Assembly: GCF_018263905.1 (NCBI RefSeq)
Contig: NZ_JAAFZU010000015.1
Coordinates: 1-64,000, forward strand
Origin: Loktanella sp. SALINAS62
GTDB taxonomy: Bacteria > Pseudomonadota > Alphaproteobacteria > Rhodobacterales > Rhodobacteraceae
Length of the DNA stretch: 64,000 nt
Direction: 5' to 3'
Part shown: piece by piece, positions 52,489 through 60,634 of the stretch
Numbering within the stretch: the stretch's first letter is position 1
Layout: each line of letters begins with the position of its first letter
Notes under the pieces: model-generated
What the model saw: the letters and a program-made list of their open reading frames with translations, nothing else
The model's database searches: none
What the model was told of the DNA's origin: nothing
Program-made: the position numbers and the translations under genes

Positions 52489-53486
52489 ACCCGCAACTCC
52501 TCTTTGCCCTTGCGATTCAGCTGACGGTCCAGAAACAACACGGCGATCAGGATCAGACCGATAACAAGGTTCACCGTTTCGGTGTCGGAACCGATGTGAC
52601 CCAATCCCTTGCGCAGCAGTTGGATTGCGATGACGCCGCCAAGGGTCGATATGATGGACCCATATCCCCCTGTCAGTTTGGTCCCGCCCAGCACGACAGC
52701 GGTAATCGCCCAAAGTTCGTACAGCATCCCGTCGTTGGGATTCACCGACCCGCTTTCGGAATAGAACACCACGGCGGACAGCGCAGACAGGAAGCCGATC
52801 AGCATGAAATTCCACAGAAAATGCGGGCCGACGCGGATACCCGCGTTCACCGCCGCCTCGCGGTTATTGCCGATGGCATAGGCGTTGCGGCCATGCACGG
52901 TACGGGTCATGACCAGCCACAGGATCAGCGCCACCACAAGCAAGAACCACGTCGCCGTATGCAGTCCAAGAAACCGGGCCTCTGCGAAATCGACAAGTGT
53001 CCAGTTCAGGTGACTGGTCGGCTGTTCACCGTTGTACATAAAGACAAGACCACGGTAGCCCAGCATCGACCCCAGCGTGACAATAAAGGCGTCGACACCG
53101 GTTTTCCAAACGATAAGCCCATTGATCGCCCCCAGCACGACGCCGGTCAGCAACGCCAACCCCCAAGAGATAGGGATTGACCAAACGCCCAGCGATTGCA
53201 TCCACGCCCATCCCATGCTGTCCAGCAAGATGACCGCCGACATTGCAAAGATGGCCCCAACGCTCAGGTCGATATTGCCGTTGATCATGACAATCGTCAT
53301 GCCCAGCGCGATGATCCCGATGGGCGCCGATTGCTTGAGCAGCAGCAGCATGTTTTCAGGGTCCATAAACGTCGCGTCCGTCACCGACAGGAATTTCCCG
53401 GCGATTGAAAAGAACGCCAGTTCGACCGCGATGAAGGCCCAGATCGCGCCCTGCTTGATCAGGTCAGTCCGGTTTATATTACTCAT
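52485..53486 (-). CDS. Ribose-type ABC permease
   Basis: A 333-residue RbsC-like permease with eight to ten hydrophobic segments. Typical features: PIGIIALGMTIVMINGNIDL near residue 50, GAINGLIVWKTGVDAFIVTL, and the family segment AVVLGGTKLTGGYGSIISTL. The ATG at 53486 is chosen because the longer frame enters the upstream permease. It lies 11 nt after that permease; two permease genes indicate a heterodimeric channel. Confidence 0.88.
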   Translation of the reverse strand: MSNINRTDLIKQGAIWAFIAVELAFFSIAGKFLSVTDATFMDPENMLLLLKQSAPIGIIALGMTIVMINGNIDLSVGAIFAMSAVILLDSMGWAWMQSLGVWSIPISWGLALLTGVVLGAINGLIVWKTGVDAFIVTLGSMLGYRGLVFMYNGEQPTSHLNWTLVDFAEARFLGLHTATWFLLVVALILWLVMTRTVHGRNAYAIGNNREAAVNAGIRVGPHFLWNFMLIGFLSALSAVVFYSESGSVNPNDGMLYELWAITAVVLGGTKLTGGYGSIISTLGGVIAIQLLRKGLGHIGSDTETVNLVIGLILIAVLFLDRQLNRKGKEELRV

Positions 53487-53497
53487 CCCGTTTCCCC

Positions 53498-54472
53498 TCA
53501 GGCGATCGGTGACAGAAGGCGACCGCGCTTGGCCGCGATGTCCAGCCAGACAGCCAGAATGATGATAACCCACGTCACGACGTATTGCGCGTAGAAGGCC
53601 AGCCCCATCAGCAAAAGTCCGTTCTGGATAAATCCAAGGATCAGGACGCCGATCACGGTCTTGAAAATGGTGCCCGACCCGCCAAGCAAGGACGCGCCGC
53701 CAAGGATGACAGCCGCCAAGACCTCTAGTTCGAGCCCTTGACCGACGGTGTTTTGGCTGCCCAGGCTACGGCTGGCCTGCATCAGGCCCGCCATGGCGAC
53801 GCAGAACGATGACATCAGATAGGTCAGGAATACGATCCGTGCGCGGGGGATTCCCGAAAACACCGCTGCCGTGCCGTTGCCGCCAACGGCATAGACCTTG
53901 CGCCCGAACGCTGTGCGCGACAGCACGACACCTAGTCCCGCTGCCAGTAGCGCAAACATCAGGATCGGTATCGGAATGCCAATGATATCGCCCTGCCCGA
54001 ACACATTGAACCATGTGCCGCGCTTGTCGGCGATATCCATGTTCTGCCCGCCGGAATAGGTCAGGGTCAGCCCATGGATCGCGGACAACATCCCCAGCGT
54101 GACGATCAGCGAATTCAGTTTGAGATACCCCACCAGAAACCCGATGAACGCACCAAGGCACAAGGTCATGCCGAACATCGCAGGAATGGCGAGCGCCGGT
54201 CCGATCTTGTCGTGCAGGTCCAGCACGACGATGGTCGAAAACGACATCATCGACCCAACAGACAGGTCCAGATTGCCGCCGATGACCACAAACGTCACAC
54301 CCAATGCCATGACCCCAAGGATCGCGCTGGACCGGATGACGCCAGAGATATTGTCAATGTCGATGAACCGCGGGTTCGCGATCGCAAAGACGATCATAAA
54401 GACCGCGAAAGCCACGATGATGCCCTGACGGGCCAGAAATCCGCTTAGTCCCGCTTTGGATATTTCTGCCAT
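53498..54472 (-). CDS. Ribose-type ABC permease
   Basis: A 324-residue RbsC-like permease, paralogous to the next gene. Features: GVMALGVTFVVIGGNLDLSV, GYLKLNSLIVTLGMLSAIHG, AVILGGASLLGGSGTIFKTV. It probably forms the channel together with the second permease. It follows the short-chain dehydrogenase gene by 43 nt. Confidence 0.88.
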   Translation of the reverse strand: MAEISKAGLSGFLARQGIIVAFAVFMIVFAIANPRFIDIDNISGVIRSSAILGVMALGVTFVVIGGNLDLSVGSMMSFSTIVVLDLHDKIGPALAIPAMFGMTLCLGAFIGFLVGYLKLNSLIVTLGMLSAIHGLTLTYSGGQNMDIADKRGTWFNVFGQGDIIGIPIPILMFALLAAGLGVVLSRTAFGRKVYAVGGNGTAAVFSGIPRARIVFLTYLMSSFCVAMAGLMQASRSLGSQNTVGQGLELEVLAAVILGGASLLGGSGTIFKTVIGVLILGFIQNGLLLMGLAFYAQYVVTWVIIILAVWLDIAAKRGRLLSPIA

Positions 54473-54515
54473 TCATCCCTCCCGTCTGGCTGTCGTGTCC
54501 GGTCCGCGACCGGTG

Positions 54516-55328
54516 TCAAACCAAGGTCATTCCACCGTCGATCATCACGATCTGCCCGGTCATGTAATCGCTGTCGCGTGACGCCAGAAAGGTCGTCGTT
54601 CCTGTCACGTCCGCAGGCTTGGCCACGCGGCCCTTCAGGATTTGCGACGAAAACTCCTCCATCGCCTGTCCGGGGCGGTTGGCGGCACCGATGTCCATCA
54701 GGTCCTGATCGACCTGCTCCCACATCTCTGTCGCAACCACACCGGGGGCGAACCCGGTGACGGTGATCCCGTGCTTGCCCAGATCGCGCGCACCCGATTG
54801 CGTCAGCGCCACAACCGCGAATTTACTGGCGCAATAGGGCGCGACATTGTCGAACCCCTGTCGGCTGGCGATTGATGCGGTATTGACGATCTTACCCGCC
54901 ATGCCGTCCGCATCGCGACCCTGAGAGATCATTTGCCGGGCAGCTTCCTGCATGCCGATCATGCAGCCCAGACCATTGATCCCCATAATGAAATTCCAGT
55001 TTTCCTCTGTCACGTCGAGGAAATTCATCGGTTTGTTGACACCCGCGTTATTGAATTTCACGTCAAGGCGCCCGAACCGTTCGACTGTTCTTGCAATCAT
55101 TTCCCGGACCTGATCGCGGTCGGTGACGTTGACCGGGGCGCTCATTACCAGTCCACCGGCGTTTGCCGCGCGTTCTGCGTTCGCTTCGACGACTTCGGCC
55201 AGCTTTTTGGCGTTGATGTCTGCGAAACAGACATTGGCGCCTTCGTCGAGCAAGGCTTCTCCGATGGCGCGGCCGATCCCTTGGGCGGCGCCGGTCACAA
55301 TGCAGGACCGTCCGTAAACACGGGCCAT
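54516..55328 (-). CDS. Short-chain dehydrogenase/reductase (polyol-type)
   Basis: A 270-residue SDR. Cofactor motif TGAAQGIG at residues 12-19, NNAG in VKFNNAGVNKPMNF, catalytic Ser in NTASIASRQ and YxxxK in APYCASKFAV. Asp in CFADINAKK suggests NAD preference. The C-terminal DLMDIGAANRPGQAMEEF segment resembles sorbitol/galactitol-type dehydrogenases. It is located between the binding protein and permease genes, so it probably acts on the imported compound. It is clearly paralogous to the SDR at 58398 (shared NAG-NKP, MQEAARQM, GFAPGVV and MTGQ blocks). Confidence 0.88.
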   Translation of the reverse strand: MARVYGRSCIVTGAAQGIGRAIGEALLDEGANVCFADINAKKLAEVVEANAERAANAGGLVMSAPVNVTDRDQVREMIARTVERFGRLDVKFNNAGVNKPMNFLDVTEENWNFIMGINGLGCMIGMQEAARQMISQGRDADGMAGKIVNTASIASRQGFDNVAPYCASKFAVVALTQSGARDLGKHGITVTGFAPGVVATEMWEQVDQDLMDIGAANRPGQAMEEFSSQILKGRVAKPADVTGTTTFLASRDSDYMTGQIVMIDGGMTLV

Positions 55329-55370
55329 TACGGAACCCCTCTATTAATCAGAATACACGTGTAAGATCCG

Positions 55371-55404
55371 TGATGCGGGCCGACGCGAACGCCGACCCGC
55401 ATCA
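55371..55404 (-). promoter_or_regulatory. Hairpin after the solute-binding protein gene
   Basis: TGATGCGGG (55371-55379) pairs with CCCGCATCA (55396-55404), a 9-bp stem 11 nt beyond the stop of the binding-protein gene, with no T run in the direction of transcription. Likely a 3' stability element giving more binding protein than permease, as at nrtA-nrtB. Confidence 0.5.
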
Positions 55405-55414
55405 TCGGGGAGGA

Positions 55415-56374
55415 TCAGAAAACAGGCTTGGTATAGTCGCCCATGTTGTCCTGCGTGATCTTCGGTGTGTCGAAGTAGTTCAGGAACGGCACCTCTTCGC
55501 CGTTCAGCACGTCGATAGCGGTCTGCAACGCGGCCTCTGCGTCATCAACCGGGGACTGGTAGATCGATCCCCAGTAATCGCCAGCTTCCATCGCTTCGTA
55601 GCCCACCGCAAAGTTGGTGGCCCCGACGAAAACGATGTCGCCCGCACGGTCAGCGGCACGGGCCGCGTTCAATGCGCCCACACCCATGTTGTCGTCACCG
55701 GCATAGACGCCGTCGATGTCGTCATACTTGACCAGGAACGCTTCCATGACCTGCTGGGACTTTTCACGGTTCCAGTCGCCGGGCTGGGTTTCGACCAGCG
55801 TAACGTTCGGGCAGACCTCTGGCAGACGCTCTTCAAAGCCCTGTGCGCGTTCGATTGCGGTGGTGTAGCCGGGCTGGCCCGAAATCTGGACGACCCGCGC
55901 TTCGTCCTGCATACCCAGTGCGGTGAAACGGTCACACATGATCTCTGCCGACCGTGCGCCCTGCGTGATGTTGTCCGGGCCTGAAAAGGAAGCCACGAAA
56001 TCAAAACCGGCCTCGGCGATGTTCGAGTTGGTGACGACAACCGGGATGTCAGCCTGGCTGGCCTTGCGGACAGCGGGAATGACGGCTTCACCGTTGGTCG
56101 GCCAGATGATGATGGCATCGACGCTTTGCTGGATCAGGTCTTCGACCTGCGCGATTTGCCGGGCAACATCGCCGCCGGCATCCAGCACGACGACGTCGAC
56201 GTTTTCGTTGGCTTCGGCAGCGGCGATGAACGCCTGTTCATAGGTGGTCTGATAGCTGTCGACGCCCACGTTGTTTTGCGTGATGCCGATGGTCATCGGG
56301 CCATGTGCTTCTGCAAAGGCGGCAGAGCCGATCAGCGCCGTCGTGCATGCAAGTGCGATAGAAGTTGTCTTCAT
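55415..56374 (-). CDS. Ribose-type periplasmic solute-binding protein
   Basis: A 319-residue binding protein of the periplasmic-binding-protein type 1 (RbsB-like) group. The signal peptide ends near residue 22 (TTALIGSAAFAEA). The mature part has the expected MTIGITQNNVGVDSYQTTYE start, DAIIIWPTNGEAVIPAVRKA, VVVTNSNIAEAG and IDGVYAGDDNMGVGALNAAR. It is the first gene of the minus-strand transport operon, divergent from the HTH/solute-binding regulator. The ligand is probably a sugar or polyol. Confidence 0.9.
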   Translation of the reverse strand: MKTTSIALACTTALIGSAAFAEAHGPMTIGITQNNVGVDSYQTTYEQAFIAAAEANENVDVVVLDAGGDVARQIAQVEDLIQQSVDAIIIWPTNGEAVIPAVRKASQADIPVVVTNSNIAEAGFDFVASFSGPDNITQGARSAEIMCDRFTALGMQDEARVVQISGQPGYTTAIERAQGFEERLPEVCPNVTLVETQPGDWNREKSQQVMEAFLVKYDDIDGVYAGDDNMGVGALNAARAADRAGDIVFVGATNFAVGYEAMEAGDYWGSIYQSPVDDAEAALQTAIDVLNGEEVPFLNYFDTPKITQDNMGDYTKPVF

Positions 56375-56501
56375 CGTAATTCCTCCCAGTCAAAAATGTC
56401 GATCGCGGCCAACCTCCTGGCCCGAAGCCGTCTGGCCCCTGCAATCTGACGTCTACAAAGCCTGACTTACCGCAACGAATCCCCGCCCATCTTGTCCGGA
56501 T

Positions 56502-56519
56502 TGGATTAAATTATATCCA
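56502..56519. promoter_or_regulatory. Candidate operator between transporter and its regulator
   Basis: TGGAT-TAAATTAT-ATCCA, a perfect 5-bp dyad with an 8-bp AT-rich spacer, in the 203-bp space between the divergent binding-protein gene and the HTH fusion regulator. A second TGGAT occurs at 56545-56549 (TGGATATC). Likely bound by the fusion regulator; no direct proof. Confidence 0.35.
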
Positions 56520-56577
56520 TTTTGATCTTTTTTGGAATACTCACTGGATATCAAATCGAACAATTTAGAGGCACGCC

Positions 56578-58386
56578 ATGAAGAAACCAGCCATCCCCAC
56601 CCCTGATCAACATAAATCCGGTGCCATGCATTATCAGTCGGCAGAAAATATCCATAACGGACATCACACGGCGGATTCATCCGCCGCGTCCGCTGGTCTG
56701 GATATGCCGCAAATCGTCGGGTTTCTGCAGGAGCTGCTGACAGAGCTGGACAGTGCGATCGAACCGGGCGCCCCGAACCCCTATATGAACATGCTGCTGC
56801 ACCTTCTCGACTCTCATTTCGAGGGTCGGGTGGTGTCGCCGTCGTCGATGGTCGCGAGTTCAGGTGTTCCCTACGCCACCAGCACGCGCAAGCTTGCGGA
56901 AATCACCGACGCGGGCCTGATCGAACAGCGTGCCCGGACCAAGACCGGCAAAACGTTTTCACTGCATCCCAGCCCAAAACTGCTGTCGCTGTTTCATCAG
57001 CTCAGCAGTCGGATCGACCGGATCGCACGCGAACGCTATGGCCAGACGAGTGCAGCCAGCACCGATTACTACTTCGGCGAGTCCTATCAGCCGGGTCAGG
57101 CAACGATCCCCCCGCCCCGTGCCTTGCGCCAAGCGCTGAAATTGCCGGGCGGCCTGCGTATTCTGGTGCATGGCGATCCGACGTTCATGGTCATGGAAAA
57201 CCTCAAACGTCAGTTTGAACAGATGATCGGCACGGACATCGTTCAGCGCGCATTTTCCATCGACCGTCTGCGCGAAGAAAGCCTGCGCAACGCCGACCGC
57301 GCCAAAAGCCGCTATGACCTGATCGCGGTCGATTTGCCGTGGGTTGGGGAATTCGTCAAAAAGGGCGTCATCCGTCCCCTGCACGATGTCATGGACATCA
57401 ACCGGCTGGACCCCAGCGATTTCCACACCGCCGGATGGCGCGCGGCCCATTGGGAAGGTGTGCCTTATGGCGTTCCCAGCCAAACGACACCGGAACTGAT
57501 GTTCTATCGGCGGGACTGGTTCTCTCGGGCTGGACTGCAGGCCCCCAAGACGACCGACGATGTCATCGCCGCAGCACGTCAGTTTCACGAACCGCAACAC
57601 GGTCGCTACGGTGTGGCTTGGAACGGCGCGCGCGGCACCGCACTGGGACATACGTTCATGATGACCTGTGCCGATTTCGGACAGCCGGTCATCGACATGG
57701 GCGCCATCGCGGGTGGCTATGACGCCGATCATCTGGATCGCGACGATTTACGCCCGATGCTGGACAGTGACCGCGCGCTTGCCGCTGCGGAATACCTGAT
57801 GGAGCTGCTGGATTATTCCCCGCCCGATATCCTGTCGATGTCGTGGTACGAACGGGTCCGCCCCTATGCGGCCGGTCGCGTGGCGATGGCCTATGGCTAT
57901 ACCCTTCTGGCCCCGTATTTCGAACTGGACGATACCTGCCCGGCCCATGGCAATACAGGCTATGTGCCGCATCCACACGGGCCGAACGCCGCCCCCATCG
58001 CGCCTGTCGGCGGGTATGTCCTGTGCATTCCGGCCAACCTGCCCGATGACCGGATCCCCGACACGGTCGAGGCGCTGGTCGCCTTTACCTCGCCCGCCGC
58101 ACAAAAGCTTTACGCGCTTGAAGGCAGCCGCACAGCACCGCGTTATTCGGTCGGATCGGACCCGGACGTCCGCCGCCTATCGCCGATCTTTGAACTGGTC
58201 GACCAGATGTCCTGGCGGGACGAGCTTCAATTCTGGCCGCGCCCGCCAATTCCGCAGATTTCAGACATCATCAGCGTCTGCGGCACAGAACTGCATGACA
58301 TGCTGCGCGGGATCGTCACGCCCCGGCAGGCGCTTGCCCGCGCGCAGGCGCAGGCAGAACAGCTACTACGACAATCGGTCACTTGA
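56578..58386 (+). CDS. Fusion regulator: winged HTH plus family-1 solute-binding domain
   Basis: A 602-residue protein with no signal peptide. Residues about 45-150 form a winged-helix region: PYMNMLLHLLDSHFEGRVV, SPSSMVASSGVPYATSTRKL as helix-turn-helix, and EQRARTKTGKTFSLHPS as the wing. From about 195 to 565 there is an extracellular solute-binding protein family-1 domain (LRILVHGDPTFMVMENLKRQ, YDLIAVDLPWVGEFVKKGVI, GVPYGVPSQTTPELMFYRRD, VAMAYGYTLLAP). A cytoplasmic DNA-binding protein using a maltose-binding-protein-type domain as ligand sensor is unusual. It is divergent from the transporter operon and heads the SDR-M24-E1-E2 operon, so it should regulate both. AGAGG precedes the ATG. 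Confidence 0.8.
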   Translation: MKKPAIPTPDQHKSGAMHYQSAENIHNGHHTADSSAASAGLDMPQIVGFLQELLTELDSAIEPGAPNPYMNMLLHLLDSHFEGRVVSPSSMVASSGVPYATSTRKLAEITDAGLIEQRARTKTGKTFSLHPSPKLLSLFHQLSSRIDRIARERYGQTSAASTDYYFGESYQPGQATIPPPRALRQALKLPGGLRILVHGDPTFMVMENLKRQFEQMIGTDIVQRAFSIDRLREESLRNADRAKSRYDLIAVDLPWVGEFVKKGVIRPLHDVMDINRLDPSDFHTAGWRAAHWEGVPYGVPSQTTPELMFYRRDWFSRAGLQAPKTTDDVIAAARQFHEPQHGRYGVAWNGARGTALGHTFMMTCADFGQPVIDMGAIAGGYDADHLDRDDLRPMLDSDRALAAAEYLMELLDYSPPDILSMSWYERVRPYAAGRVAMAYGYTLLAPYFELDDTCPAHGNTGYVPHPHGPNAAPIAPVGGYVLCIPANLPDDRIPDTVEALVAFTSPAAQKLYALEGSRTAPRYSVGSDPDVRRLSPIFELVDQMSWRDELQFWPRPPIPQISDIISVCGTELHDMLRGIVTPRQALARAQAQAEQLLRQSVT

Positions 58387-58397
58387 GGGAGGAAATC

Positions 58398-59207
58398 ATG
58401 GACCCCAAACGCCTAGAAGGTAAGAATATCCTGATCACCGGCGCCGCGCGCGGCATGGGTGCGGCGAACGCCGAAGCCTTTGCCGCACAGGGTGCGAACG
58501 TCTGCATTGGCGATCTGGACGGTGATGCCGCACAGGATATGGCCGACAAGATCAACGCCGCCGGCAACGGCAAGGCCGTGGCGATCCGGATGGATGTGAC
58601 AAAGCGCGAAGACAACGCCGCCGCCGTCGCTGCCACGGTCGAGGCATTCGGGTCCATCAACGTCGGCCTGTTCAACGCGGGCCTGAACAAACCCCGTTTC
58701 TTCATGGATATCGATGAAGACAACTGGGACATGATCATGACTGTCAACACAAAGGCGATGTGGCTGGGCATGCAGGAAACCGCCCGCCAGATGATTGCCC
58801 AGGGACCGATGGACAAACACCCCTACAAGATCATCAATGTCGGTTCCATCGCGTCCCGCAAGCCGCTTTTGGACGTGACCGTCTACTGCACCTCGAAATA
58901 CGGCGTGCTGGCGCTGACCCATTGCGGCGCACTGGGACTGTCCGAACACAACATTACCGTCAACGGTTATGCGCCCGGCGTCGTGGTCACCCCGCTGTGG
59001 GAACAGTTGGACAAGGATCTGGTCGATATCGGCTTCAAGCAAAAAGAGGGTCAGGCCTACGAGGACATCGTCCGCGACGCGCTTCAGATCAAGCGCGTGT
59101 CTTACCCCGACGACATCACCGGCACCGCGTCGTTCCTTGTCAGCAATGACAGCGATTACATGACCGGTCAGATGATCCACATCGATGGCGGCTGGTGCAT
59201 CCAGTAA
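58398..59207 (+). CDS. Short-chain dehydrogenase/reductase, paralogue of the SDR at 54516
   Basis: A 269-residue SDR starting at ATG 58398 with GAGGAAAT upstream. Cofactor motif TGAARGMG near residues 15-22, NAG in FNAGLNKPRFF, Ser in NVGSIASRK and YxxxK in VYCTSKYGV. Acidic residue in CIGDLDGD suggests NAD. Many blocks are shared with the SDR of the transport operon, suggesting two successive oxidations of a polyol, or two isomers. It is 11 nt after the regulator gene. Confidence 0.88.
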   Translation: MDPKRLEGKNILITGAARGMGAANAEAFAAQGANVCIGDLDGDAAQDMADKINAAGNGKAVAIRMDVTKREDNAAAVAATVEAFGSINVGLFNAGLNKPRFFMDIDEDNWDMIMTVNTKAMWLGMQETARQMIAQGPMDKHPYKIINVGSIASRKPLLDVTVYCTSKYGVLALTHCGALGLSEHNITVNGYAPGVVVTPLWEQLDKDLVDIGFKQKEGQAYEDIVRDALQIKRVSYPDDITGTASFLVSNDSDYMTGQMIHIDGGWCIQ

Positions 59208-59266
59208 CCAACCACACCCTTTTTCACAAACACTGACCGGGCCGTTTCCGCCCGAAGGAGAGACCT

Positions 59267-60565
59267 ATGTCACGCGCATTGATGCCGAACCTTTTGACCC
59301 CACAGGATCTGGAACCAAACTGGGAATGGCGGGAAAAAATCCCGGCATGGGGTCATATGTCCGTCGATTTCGAACGCCGGATCGATCACGACCGCCTGCG
59401 CCGCTATCGTCTGGCGCGCACGGAACAGGCGCTGAAAGCGTCTGGCGCGGGCACGTTGTTGCTGTTTGACGTGAACAACATCCGTTACGTCAGCGCGACC
59501 AAAATCGGTGAATGGGAACGGGACAAGATGTGCCGCTTCTGCCTGCTGACCGGCGATGAAAGCCCGTATGTCTGGGACTTTGGTTCGGCGGCGATGCACC
59601 ACAAACGCCATTCCGACTGGCTGGAACCTGACCACTGCCTTGCTGGCGTCGTCGGCATGCGCGGGACGATCCCGCCTGAATTCGGTCTGATGCAGAAATA
59701 TGCCAAGCAGATCGCCGGACTGATCCGCGATGCGGGCATGGGCGATATGCCGGTGGGTGTGGATTACGCGGAAACCGCGATGTTCCACGCACTGAAGGAA
59801 GAAGGTCTGAACATCGTCGATGGCCAGCAGATCATGCTGTCTGCCCGCGAAATCAAGAACTGGGACGAAATCCAGCTTTTGACGCAGGCGGCGGCAATGG
59901 TCGATGGCGTCTACCACATGATCTACGAAGAACTGAAACCCGGCGTGCGCGAAAATGATATCGTCGCGATGTCCAACAAGATGTTGTACGAAATGGGGTC
60001 GGATGACGTCGAGGCGATCAACGCCATTTCCGGCGAACGCTGCAACCCGCATCCGCACAATTTCACCGACCGTTTGATCCGGCCCGGTGATCAGGCTTTC
60101 TTTGACATCCTGCAATCCTATCAGGGATATCGCACCTGCTATTACCGGACCTTTAACGTGGGCCGCGCGACGCCGTCGCAGAATGACGCCTATGTCAAAG
60201 CGCGCGAATGGATCGACGCGTCGATCGCGATGATCAAACCTGGTGTCAGCACCGACAAGGTGGCAGAGGTCTGGCCGACCGCGCAAAGCCTTGGCTTTGA
60301 AAACGAGGATCAGGCCTTTGGTCTGCAATTCGGGCACGGTCTGGGTCTGGCGCTGCATGAACGGCCGATCATCAGCCGCGCGGTCAGCATGGATCACCCG
60401 ATGGAAATCCAGACGGGTATGGTTTTCGCGCTGGAAACCTATTGCCCCGCCACTGACGGCTATTCCGCCGCCCGGATCGAGGAAGAGGTCGTCGTGACCG
60501 AAAACGGGTGTGAGGTCATCAGCCTGTTCCCCGCCGAAGAACTGCCCATCGCGAACCGTTACTGA
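59267..60565 (+). CDS. M24 peptidase-fold protein with Asp-to-Cys metal-site change
   Basis: A 432-residue protein of the M24 (Xaa-Pro aminopeptidase/creatinase) fold. It has an N-terminal creatinase-like domain (GTLLLFDVNNIRYVSATKIG) and the pita-bread C-terminal domain. Metal ligands expected at five positions: Asp280 is present, the second Asp (11 residues later) is Cys291 (YRTCYYRTF), His357 is present (GHGLGLALHERP), Glu390 is present (FALETYCP) and Glu405/406 is present (RIEEEVVV). So the metal centre is changed. It might be a non-peptidase hydrolase or lyase (as DMSP lyase DddP is within this fold, but the sequence is not DddP). AAGGAG precedes the ATG. Confidence 0.82.
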   Translation: MSRALMPNLLTPQDLEPNWEWREKIPAWGHMSVDFERRIDHDRLRRYRLARTEQALKASGAGTLLLFDVNNIRYVSATKIGEWERDKMCRFCLLTGDESPYVWDFGSAAMHHKRHSDWLEPDHCLAGVVGMRGTIPPEFGLMQKYAKQIAGLIRDAGMGDMPVGVDYAETAMFHALKEEGLNIVDGQQIMLSAREIKNWDEIQLLTQAAAMVDGVYHMIYEELKPGVRENDIVAMSNKMLYEMGSDDVEAINAISGERCNPHPHNFTDRLIRPGDQAFFDILQSYQGYRTCYYRTFNVGRATPSQNDAYVKAREWIDASIAMIKPGVSTDKVAEVWPTAQSLGFENEDQAFGLQFGHGLGLALHERPIISRAVSMDHPMEIQTGMVFALETYCPATDGYSAARIEEEVVVTENGCEVISLFPAEELPIANRY

Positions 60566-60577
60566 CGCGTGCAGCCT

Positions 60578-60605
60578 CCCACCCTGCGACACCCCGCAGG
60601 GTGGG
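60578..60605 (+). promoter_or_regulatory. Intercistronic hairpin before E1 alpha gene
   Basis: CCCACCCTGCG-ACACCC-CGCAGGGTGGG, an 11-bp perfect stem in the 69-nt gap after the M24 gene, followed by ATCTG and no T run. Probably a processing or stability element between operon parts, not a terminator. Confidence 0.5.
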
Positions 60606-60634
60606 ATCTGTCCCGCCCCCCCGGAGGATTTCCC

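Noticed and set aside
59267-60565. Identity as DMSP lyase DddP
   Set aside because: Same M24 fold and plausible in roseobacters, but the sequence around the metal site and the N-terminal domain does not match what I remember of DddP, and the second metal Asp is replaced by Cys.
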